Part shown: positions 46,901-58,100 of the stretch, in pieces
Layout: the number at the start of each line of letters is the position of its first letter
Numbering within the stretch: position 1 is the stretch's first letter
From: Haliotis asinina
Taxonomy: Eukaryota; Mollusca; Gastropoda; Lepetellida; Haliotidae
Assembly: GCF_037392515.1 (NCBI RefSeq)
Contig: NC_090283.1
Span: forward strand, 25,250,249 to 25,314,248
Length of the DNA stretch: 64,000 bases
Direction of reading: 5' to 3'
Notes under the pieces: model-generated
Told to the model about the DNA's origin: nothing
Database searches by the model: none
The model's input: the letters and a program-made list of their open reading frames with translations, nothing else
Position numbers and translations under genes: made by a program

Positions 46901-49900
46901 AGGCCAAGAGAGGGGAGACAGATATGGTTGGTTTTTATGGTTGTGTTGTTTTTACTGGTTGAGAAGCGTTTGACATATAGTACACCCTGATCTCTCATCT
47001 CGGAAACGATATCTATGTCAGACATATCTGCCAGCAATCGATCACGATCTCGCACTATTCCCTTACTGGTGTTGAGTGTTTTCTGGGCCATGACAGTAAC
47101 TGGAGTACCAACAAAAGTGTCGATATTCAAAAGGTTTGTTGACTGTTGCTTTCTGGTGCACTCAATCAACAGCGCACTAGAACGTAATCTTCTAATGTTC
47201 TTTACTTCGCCAGCAATGCCCTGGATACCCTTAGACACAGCAAACGGGTTCAACTTCAAAGGTGTGTTATCTTTGGTCTCAATGAAAAGGAAACGTGGCC
47301 AGTAATCAATTTGTTTGGACGGTCTGAGGTTGTCAACGGGATCATTTTCGAAAGGACGTTTGGTCTTCTTGGTGTGGGTTTCATAAGCCATGGTTAGTTA
47401 TGTAGATTTCATCATCCGAGCTCCCCACCCACCACGGAGTATCACAAGGACGATGCTAAAGCAAGCGGGCCTCCAGCTTGCAGCACCAAGGATACCCGGA
47501 TGATATACTCCAGTAGAAGAATTATAAATACTTACTCCACCAGATTGGCCCATGAGCCACCGCTTTCTGGGCATAAGACTCTAGGCAAAGTTCAAAACAA
47601 CATAATTCAACATCAAACATGTTTTAGACATTACGGCCAAGACCAAAAGCAATCAAAATCAATTCCAAATCATAAATTTATAATCTATGCACAGGGCTTG
47701 GCATGACCAGCCGATTGGTTGAACCGGGTCCATTTTAGATATGCCGAAAGGCAACATTCCAAAACATAAGGATGGTAAGTGATCAGATCTTCTCAGGCTG
47801 GTACACTGTACGAGCAATTTACAGGCATTAGATCAACATATATTTGAATTATGCTGACACATTAATAGATACAGTCTCACACTCCAGAACGAGCTTCAGC
47901 CTTTAGTGTGCTTAAATTATGTCACGTTAATCTTTGTTTCAGGTGCCAGTTCAGGTATTGGGGCAGGAATTGCCGTAGCGTTTGCAAAGGAAGGAGCCAA
48001 TCTGTCCTTGACTGGTAGGAAACAGAAGAACTTGGAGGAAGTGGTCAAGGATTGCAAGAAGGCGGGATGTCAGGTAGAAATCATTCAAGAATGTCACTAC
48101 CATCATGCACATTAAGGCATTGCCAATTTTCAAAGGCGCCTCTTTTCCTTCAGATTGTGACAGCTATGTCCAGTTTGCGAACCGGGTCCGCAAGTCGATA
48201 CTGGTACAGTTTCTAATCTTCTTTCAAAACTAGTGCCAAAACGGTGTCGTGAACTTTCTTTCCTCACAGCCAAACTGAAGATTATTACATTGTCAGGGGT
48301 TAAAAAATCCCATTGCCCGACGATCGGGACAAGTCAGTTTTCATTTCGGGCCATCAAATATTGTTATCTTACTTGTCCGTGGACTACTGGACAATTTCCA
48401 CTTATGATTTAAAACTGCAAATAAATTGCAATTCTTTTCATATCTGCTCATTATGTAGCTAATATATTTGGATGTAATAGCAATTTAGAGCTTTCGTTAT
48501 TCAAAATGTATCACTCTTCGATAAAATGTCCAGTAACTATTAACGTCAAGCAATGTGTCATGAAATCAATGCAAGCGGAAAATTAGTCAGGACAAGTGTG
48601 TTACTTTCTTGAAGGCACTTGTGCTGTGGCAAGTTGCTTTGCTTTAAAAAAATAACCCTTGACTGTGTCCTAATACTATGTCATCACGGTGATCAGTTTT
48701 CTATTTTAGGATGTTCTCACAAACGTGGGTGACATCACGCAGGATGCCTTCAGAAGGACTCTCGTTGACACAACCAAGAAGAAGTTCGGGAAAATAGATA
48801 TACTGGTGATTATACTTTGGCTTTTGCTGAATCGTTAGAGGACCTAAGACTAAATACCGTCTGTAGAATCACGATAGTTGCTTTTATTGTTTGACAGTGG
48901 AAATCTGCAGGGCCACCTATGTGTAATCGATCCGCAACCAGTCACGTTCGACTTAAGTTATGAATGGATCAAAACACAGCAAAAATAACTTGGTTTCCGT
49001 TCTTGCGGAAACCTGATGGATACTGGGTAATGTAGGTTTCCGCTAGGTTTCAGTTTCAGGAAACGCGCAATGAGAGTTTCCGCATAGTTTCCACAACTGA
49101 AACTAACAAGTCTTAGTTTCCGTCATGTTTCCGTCAAGTGAAACTGTAGTTGGAAGTTTCCATTTAGTTTCAGTTTACTGAAACCTTTATAGCTGGAGTG
49201 AGTAAGTTTCTGGTCTTGCGGAAACCTTGTGGATCTTGGGTAATGTAGGTTTCCGCTAGGTTTCTGTACAAGGATGATGACAATGAGAGTTCGCTTAGTT
49301 TAGAAAGCTGAAATATGTTGTATTATCTTGTTATATTTATTACATATTTATTTGAACAAAAAACAAATGCTGGAAATATTATGATCCAACTGTTTCATTT
49401 CTTAGAAAAGCTCACATTTTAATGCAACAGGGCAGTTGCAGTAGTACACAATTCGCTGTATTAAGAAACTGGGGCGCTCAGAGAAGAGTAACAGAATTCT
49501 CTGCACACAAGCATTGCTCAGGAAGTAGGCACACTGAATGAAGACGAGCTAGCCAGTACACAAAGTGCTTTGTTCTTCTGTAGATGTTTGTTGGTGTATG
49601 CGAGTCCTGGTTTATATCTGGCGAAACATCTGAATCCGAATCAATCAGGCTCTCACATTGTGGTGGTAATAGCTCGCAAACCTTGAATGTGCTGTTAATA
49701 TCTTGGTCACTGTCAGTGTCTGGAAAGGAAAAGGACATTCAGTTTGAATCATCATTTCAACTGAGAGACAATTCAATGAATGAAACACAGCAATATATAT
49801 GATAATGCAGAAAACATGTATTACAAATATTAAATACGTATTACCATTTGCTCACTTTCAGTTATTACAGTTACATGTATGATACATACATTAAATATAT

Positions 49901-52108
49901 TAAACATGGATAGCAAAGTGACAGTGCAAACTCGATTTTTAGTGAAATCTAAAAATTCTTTGATGACTAACCTGATGAAACATTTGTCATTCACCCGAAA
50001 AATCTTTACAAACTAACAAACATCTTGTTACGGAGATGGAGATAACGTGTTTTTCTTGAAACAGACGTCTGGCAGTGAGGACAGAAAAGCCGTATTTCTC
50101 CTGGAATTTAAAATATATTATGCTTGAATCCATGTACAGTTACACTTTGAGTGAGGTCAAAAAGGTTTGTTGTATGTATTAACATAGTGTCAGCTTCATT
50201 ATAAAGCTATATGAATAATATTATTATAAAAGAGATTCCCTTACCGGGCATCATTCTCCGAGTTTGTTGGTCCACAATCCATATCTGTAAAACAAATAAC
50301 TGACACAACGATTCTTTCAGAAATATGAAGCTTGAGGTGTGATGATAATGTCAATGCATTGTAGGGCTAACACATGCAACATGTACTGATGGACAAGGTT
50401 TTAATGGTTATAAACCAAATATCAAACCATGAAACTGATTAACTGGTACAACTGGATACACAGAACTGACACAGAACACAAGATACTAGATAATTTGATG
50501 AACTAATAAATGTATGATGTGACTTGGTTGAAATATTTCTGGAGTACAGATTATATGAATAGATATAACGAAGACATATATGCGGAATATCTCTGGGTAC
50601 CCATGTTAAAACAAATATTGTAGAAACCAACCATATTTCAGAAACGTATTCCTCGTGATTTTAGGCTGTTTTTCTTGACAATTACTTGTCGTAATGTCCA
50701 CAAAGAACTGTGTCCCTGCAGCAGAAAGTGCCACGAATAGTCTACAGAAATTATGCATGTACAAATCATAGCCAAAGGTCAGTGGGATTGTGTTTCATTC
50801 TTCATTCACATTGACAAATGAATTAAGGTTTCAAAGAAATTGTGACACATCACCAAATTATATTAGTAATAGTAGTAAAGTTAACTTAAAGGGTAGATAG
50901 GGATAGTAGATCTGGGTGTATAACTGAAAAGAACAAACAATGTTGTGAGCACAGTGCGTAAATTACTTACATGGTACGTGTGTGTGTGTGTGGGGGGGGG
51001 TCCATCCAGCAGAAATATATCCGGATACTACCTTCTCCTGACAGGATTTTAGAAAATAACTTATTTGCCACAATAAAGTTTCCCATGAGTGCTAAATCAG
51101 TAGGACTCATGACGCTCGGGCATGTTAAAGTAAGGTGAACATGTTTTCACAATTAATCACTGTTAATAATCACAAGGTCTACATATTGATGCCTGACACT
51201 GAGAAAAAGCAATCAGTGACGCTAATGCGATGAAAAGACTGCTAAAACCATAACTGCTCACTGTTGTCACTTTGAGTACTTACATTCAATCCGCTGAATT
51301 CCACTTTTCACACTCCCCTTTGATGTCGGCAATGTAAACAAATAAACGATTGGCGACAGGATCACGTCCACGCGAGACTATCTAACTGTTAACAAAACAA
51401 CTCACAACAGGGTGTACCTTCCTCTTTTGTTGTAGAACGAGGAAATCTACTGTCAAATGGTCACATTAGATTTATTTAGAAAAACACAATGACAAAACTG
51501 TCTATTTCCCGTGAGTGTTAGCGAGACGCCATCTTGTTTGGCGGGTAGGAACAAATTTTTTTTCAAAACTTTAAGCATAAGATGGCTGCGTCGTGTAAAC
51601 TTTGCCATGGCCACCTCACTTTCCCCAAAAGCACTCGACGAAAGAATTCGCGACTTGGAGAAGAAAGCAGAGAACGGATGCGAGCAACTCGGAGTACCTC
51701 GGATGTGTCAGCAGAGACCATCTATTATATGGTCTCTGGTGTCAGGTAAGACCGAGGGTATTTTATTGTAAATAACGTTTAAAGAAATATTGCGTTAATG
51801 ACAGAAATCCGGATAGATTATAAAGTTTATCCCGCGAATGTATATTTTCGCTCGTATTATTTTTAAATGTTATCGTTAAATCTAAGTAAAATAGGCCTGA
51901 CAAATAAGTTTGTTTATATTCCATTTCAATAGATCGACATGGTATAGAATACACCAAGCTTGTATTTGTAAGTAACTATCATAGTACTAACCACAAGTAT
52001 TTATTTAAGTTTAAAGGGGCAGACTTTTGATTTTAGTGCTCCTGTTAATAGTTTGCAAATTTTAGCGTTGCAACTCGGTTAACACTTGTACAAAAGATGT
52101 GTGTGTGT

Positions 52109-52139
<31 letters not shown>

Positions 52140-55100
52140 GATGAATTACGATCTGCATAAAAAAGATCCGCCATATGTAGTGGTTCACTCATGGGTTTAC
52201 TGGGTATTGCAAGATGTATTTCACCAATTCAGATATATTTTAAAGAATGATAAAAATGATGGGCTTTTACAATGGCAACATTTCGGTGTAATTTATTAAA
52301 TGCAATCCTGGATCATTAGTGAAATGAAATTGTTTACCCCCAAATTCGCTCAGAGGGGTCAGATGTGTTTCTGAACTATTTGAGGCAAACACTAAATTCA
52401 TATAAGAAACTGTTAGCTCTGCGTAGGATACATTTAAAATTTCATGTAATTTTTCAATAATTTAATACATATGTGTTGAGCATAATCATATATATATACC
52501 TGTTATATTTAACGTATTTGATTTAATCTTTTAGGCTGTTGTGAGAAAAATCTGGACACGACTGCTCCTGGAGGATCACCCTTGTCTATCGAAGGTATGT
52601 GCTCATGTTACTAGGTAATTTCACTTTGAATATTTCATTAATTCACTTCCCTACGTACGTTTTCTCAAAATGAAAAATACATGAAAGTATCATTTGCAAA
52701 TGGATTTGAATAGCCGGTAAACTAAATCAGTTTAACATTACACCTGTGTGAAATTGCCATCAAACTGACCCCTTGATTTTACAATGCTTAATTGCTGCAA
52801 GGTTATGTCATGTGATATAACTAAACTTCTTTTATCATGATCTTTATGTCAGTTGTTCACTTACCGGTTGCATAACTTTGGCAAACAGGATGTACATAGA
52901 ATTTGCACGAAATAACACAAAGGATGGTTAGCCTTCTTGGAAGTTATTTGAAATCATTTAACTACAAAATGGTAAACTTTCAGAACAATATATGTATTCA
53001 AAGTTATAAATCTGCAGTTTACTTGGTTGTATAATTTTCACTGACGATCGTTAATTTTAATAGACATTGTGTTGAATGCATGATTGAATGAAGTGCAAGA
53101 AAAATGACATTTGTTATTATTTCAGTAAAGCCGATGACGAGGACTCTATGAATATAGTAGTCAAAGAAACAAGTGACTATATCACGACCAAGGATGGTCA
53201 ATAGGATCTTGTGAAGGTAATTTTCACTCACCTGCCTGTCATTATAAATAGTTAATGATTTAAATAATAGTGTAAAGACAGATTTATGGATGTTAACTTC
53301 AGTAACCAAGCCAGCATGGCATATATAAATACCTTTGCCTAACAGATGAACTAAAATGTGTGAAACATGCTGTATAGTACTTTAAACATTTATTTTCAGA
53401 AGCGCTTTGTAGAGTGTGGCGGAACAGGCGTGATGATCTCAGTAGACAAGAAACCGGAAGTGTCACACAGAACAGCAGCAAAAAAAACAAAAAAAACAAA
53501 AAGAATGAAATCCGTAAGTATATCTATTCGAATAATAACATGTAACAATTCTTCTCATTACAATGTGTGACAGATTCTAAGTTCCGGAAATATACATTTA
53601 AAATGTATATGGATTATTGCTTTTTACATTCTTAAGATATGTAACACATGATTCAGATCATAATTTCATAAATCATAACATAAGAATCAAGTCAGTTAAT
53701 GGTGATATATAAACATGTTATTACACTTCAGTGACTTCATGTCACTTCAGAGCAACAGATTGTGTGTCCATAAGAAAATAGGATATGTCATTAAATGTGA
53801 TGAACTGCTTAACTTGTGTTGGGGTGATTAATGAAGTAAATAATTTTTCACGACACTTCCTTTTTAATAATTTGCAATCCATCTTGGCATTATGGTTTAT
53901 CTGTTGATTGATTTTTGTTTAATTTTCAGAAAATTGCACTGCGCATGAAAAGCCTGAAAACTATTGACTGGCCAGATCGACGAAAGGAAAGGGTTTCAAC
54001 TATACTTACCTTGGAAATGACTTCACCAGTTGTGAGTGATGAAGAAGATGCCAATTCATTGCTCTCTTACCCCTTTACCTGGGAATCTAAACTCAAGATG
54101 TCTGCACTGGACTCAGCCACAATTTTCAACGCCACCACCAAACCTAAAGCCAACATGAAGACCAGGATGTGGCATCCAACCACAATGACAGAGATATCCG
54201 CTCAAGGATGCCCAAGTGGGCTAGTAAATAGCTAATCGATCACATGAACGTAATTTTATCTGTGATCAATTAAATTTGAATTATTCTCAATGTAAAACTT
54301 TAATAGTTTTGATATTCTGATTGTATTTCAATTAATACAATTTTATTCAATCTTAATTTTTATCTATTTTCCAAGAGACCTTTATTTACTTTAAATACAT
54401 TTTTTGTACTTTCAATGTAACCTAAGTTCTTTATTGCATTTTATTTCATTGTTGTATTGTATTGCATGGTGTGTGTTATTATATGTTTAGCATTGACTGA
54501 CTGGGGTGTGTTTTTCTGTGTCAGCGTGAGGAGGTGCAGGAGGAGTCAAGGGATGCAACTGTTATAGCATGTTTTTAGAAATATTTTTGTCATAAGTGAC
54601 AAATATTGATCTGTTATCTAGTGCTATATCTTTTTATTATTTATTAGATATATGTTTGATCCATATTTGTCTGAAAATAAAGCAGTGAATCTTATTGTAT
54701 CTTTTGTTTTTCTTTATGTATACGTGATGATTGTACACAAACTCCTTATATTGTCTTTGCCAACCAGGAGTAACAAGAATGTTATATGCAATGACATACA
54801 TTGAATGACTCCTGTGAACCCGAGTAAATGAAATGCTGTGGAAAGTTTTCTGGCAACAGAAACTCTGCGGAAACCTGATGGAGTCTTGGTAACTGAAACT
54901 CTGCGGAAACCTGATGGAGTCTTGGTGACTGAAACCCTGCGGAAACCTGATGGATCTCTAACTTAACTGAAACTCAACGGAAACTTGTTGGAGCATGGGT
55001 AACGGATACCGTGCGGAAACCCTTAGAAAGTGGGTAATTGACAGTTTCCGTCATTGCGGAAACTCAGTGTAAAAGAACGGAAACTCACTGGATTCTTGGT

Positions 55101-58100
55101 GGAAACTTAAGTTTCAGTCCACTTTCCATCAGGTTTCCGCACTGCGGAAACCAGGTCATTTTTGCTGTGAAACTGTTTGCGTCCATAACAAGAAACATAT
55201 AACATCAAACTGTAGATATAGGGTTGAAATGTAATGACTCATATTGCTTGATTAACACCGACATAAACTATGGTTGATTGTTTAAGCAACGATCCATGCT
55301 GTAGGGATACTGTGAGATGCATTTACCCGTTCCATTAAATCGCCTCACTGGACAAACACGGGTCACATGGACTTCACCTTAAACGCCAATATTCATGGGA
55401 TGCTAATGTAGATCTGATGTCAAGAGCATGCCAATGTGTCGAATGAATACAGATACACTGCAATGAGGACCTAATCAACTAAATCACGACAGCTTTAAAT
55501 AAGAATGCATACACTTGTCACATCAAGGTATTTCATCTTCGGTGAGACGGGCAGACGATTCAACCATTAATGGTTCATAAAATGCTTGATGATCAGTGAA
55601 TAATTCATGGATAAGGTGTCATAATACCCTGACGGCTTGCGACGTTGTTCATATTGTCAAACATTGGGTTTTATGGACTCGAATAATAAGGAAACGCACA
55701 TATGTACATAGCACCATGTTATCCAAAACGAAAACAAACAAATAAACTGTCATACATCTGTGTTTAGGTGAACAATGCTGGGATATTACTCATGAATCCG
55801 CTGATATCAGTGACTAAAGAAGAGTACGATACAACGATGGCTGTAAACTTGGAAGGACCATTGTTTCTAACACAGTTAGTTGCACCACATTTGATTGAAA
55901 CTAAAGGTATCTCTCTAAATGAATGTAAATGCGTGATTGTGGTTTATGATTTCTATCCTTTTAAGTAACAGTTTATTTTTGAAAACGAAAGAAAGAAATT
56001 GTACACAGATTTATACCCAAAACCAGTTGTTCCCAAAATCAGTTGGTCTATATGCTGTACCTCCTGGAAAGGCCCTTTCAGCACAAACTGATCATTGTTC
56101 ACAGTTTCGGTGAAAATATAGTGAGTCTTGGGGCTGTGATCAAGCATACTCCGTCTGAAAGAAATGACTTTTTAAAACCTATTCTGACAACCGATTGTCA
56201 AAATGTCTACAGGATCCTAATGTGTAAAACATGATCTTTCCGCTTTCGTCCTGAAGATTTTAAGTTTGTACATTCACATTAGGATTTAGTTTGATCAGAT
56301 GTTTTTGTTTCAGGAAACGTGGTCAATAATTCGAGTTGCATCACGACTATGACTGTGAGTGTAATGCTGACGAATTCATAGTCTGTGAAACTAAAACGTT
56401 TCAAACTACATGTAGTTCGTCATGTTTTCGCATTAAGCTAAGATGATATGTAAGAGCATTAGTGGTGCCTGGTTAAAGCTAAGGAAAGTGAACATTTTAT
56501 ATTTTGTATTTTTGGCAAAGTTGTTCAAGTGAGTAAAACCCTTTTAGGACGAAACGATTCGCCCATACTCTGACTAACCATGTGCCCAAACTCAGCATGT
56601 TGGCTGTTTTGGGGCACTTGAATAGCAAAAAACGGCATCTGGGAGATTTTGCAAAATGCTTGTCGAGAACTGGTATAAAAAGGTAGCGAAGAGGTGGCCA
56701 TTTCAGATGACAGAAAACCACCGACATTATGCCATGGCTAACAGCACAAGGGAGAGAGAGGACCCAAGGTATGAGGCAGCTGGGCACCAACGATAGCTAC
56801 ATTGCAAGGGCCCTGAACTGTACACGTGGTACCATAATCAGGGTGTTCCAGCGTTACAGGCAGATTGACAGCACCTAAAACAGGCCACAATGAGGCAGAC
56901 CATGTGTGACGACTCTACAGAAAGTCATCTGCTCACTCTTCATCTGCGCAACCGGATCATCACTGCAACTGCAATGTAAACGACTCTAGGACGTCAAGAG
57001 TCGACGTACCGTGCTACGACGTCTGGGTGCAGCAGGTGTCAGAACTCGACATCCTCTGCGAAGAGTTGACCCAGAAAGATTGTTGTCGTAGGTTACTGTG
57101 GGCAAGGCCTGGCAGGTATGAAATTGGCAGCGAGTGTTTTTTACAGTCGACACAGACCATGTCCCATAATTATGGCCGGGTGCAAGTATACCGTCTCAAG
57201 GAAGAAAGACTAGCACCGAACTGCGTCCAAGAAGACTTAGTGTTAGGGAGCGTTTTGGTGGGGTGGGGAAGAATTTGTGGGAAGCAGCCTACACGTAAAT
57301 CGTAGAACGTGAACACTCAGAGATAGAGAGATGACATGTTTCAACCCGTGGCAATACCATTTCTTCGCCAGCAACAACAGGGAATACTTCTGCAGTACAA
57401 CTACCAAATCTCCCACACCAGGCGATTTGTCCGGAACTTCTTGAACGCCCAGAATACCCACGTTCTTCCATGGCCAGCACGCTCACCTGACTTATAACTC
57501 ATAGAACACGTGTGGTCATCTGAATCACCATCGAACCGACAAGAATTTGCAGACACTCTCAGGAACGAGTGGAATAGCATTCTGAATGACATCATTCGTT
57601 GGCTGACGACATCAATGAGACGGCGAATCTCGGCTTGTATTGCTGCCAGAGGTGATGACACTCGTTACTAAGGGTGCATCAGGGAGCCTTGAAATAACTG
57701 AGACATTCCATGATTGACCTTGTTGTAACTTCCGTCACATGACAGAGTTGGTGCAATGTCCCAAATGCTGCCTTCACTAAATGTATTATAACATAAGAAG
57801 CATTGTATGTTTCGCTTTGGTTTTTTCGATCATTAATAAGGTTGGTCAATTCCTTTTGCACACTAGTTTAGCAACATCAGATTCATCCTTTTAAAATATA
57901 ATTTGATAATTATGTATTTAATGTAGGTTAACACGCTGCTTCTGTTATTTTCGTGTATTATGCAAATGTCTTCGATCAAGTTTCTAATTTTCCTCGTCTC
58001 GTCTGCAGATACCAAAGGATGGTCTTTACACCATGTCAAAAGCGGCTCTGGACATATTTACAAGATACCTTGCTCATGGTTAGTTTTTTACCTCTTCCAA

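Larger units (their letters stand above)
36092..47735 (-). mobile_element. LINE K: near full-length copy, split by LINE J
   Basis: The tail and first 147 bp of the 3-prime UTR are at 36092-36238; the rest resumes at 42286 after LINE J and runs through ORF2 (to 46137), ORF1 (46134-47391) and 5-prime UTR to about 47735. Removing LINE J and one TAGAATATCAAAG restores a continuous 3-prime UTR. The ribozyme end is missing, so it is slightly truncated. Confidence 0.87.
48975..55169. mobile_element. EnSpm/CACTA-like DNA transposon, 6.2 kb, in SDR intron 3
   Basis: Terminal inverted repeats start CACAGCAAAAAT at both ends and continue to TGCGGAAACCTGA with few mismatches (48975-49014 and 55130-55169). 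AAA flanks both ends (48972-48974, 55170-55172), a 3-bp duplication typical of CACTA elements. Subterminal arrays of GCGGAAACCTGATGGA-type units, in both orientations, fill about 350 bp inside each end, a feature of this superfamily. A zinc-finger exon on the minus strand and a spliced unit on the plus strand lie inside. No DDE transposase core was found, so it is probably non-autonomous. Confidence 0.8.

Noticed and set aside
53019..53499. Minus-strand hydrophobic frames near 53.0-53.5 kb as membrane proteins
   Set aside because: AT-rich sequence opposite introns and the Lys-rich exon of the plus-strand unit; the apparent hydrophobicity comes from poly(A) read in reverse.
57243..57661. Overlapping minus-strand frames near 57.2-57.7 kb
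   Set aside because: Antisense of the Tc1 relic, whose plus-strand pieces match transposase motifs.
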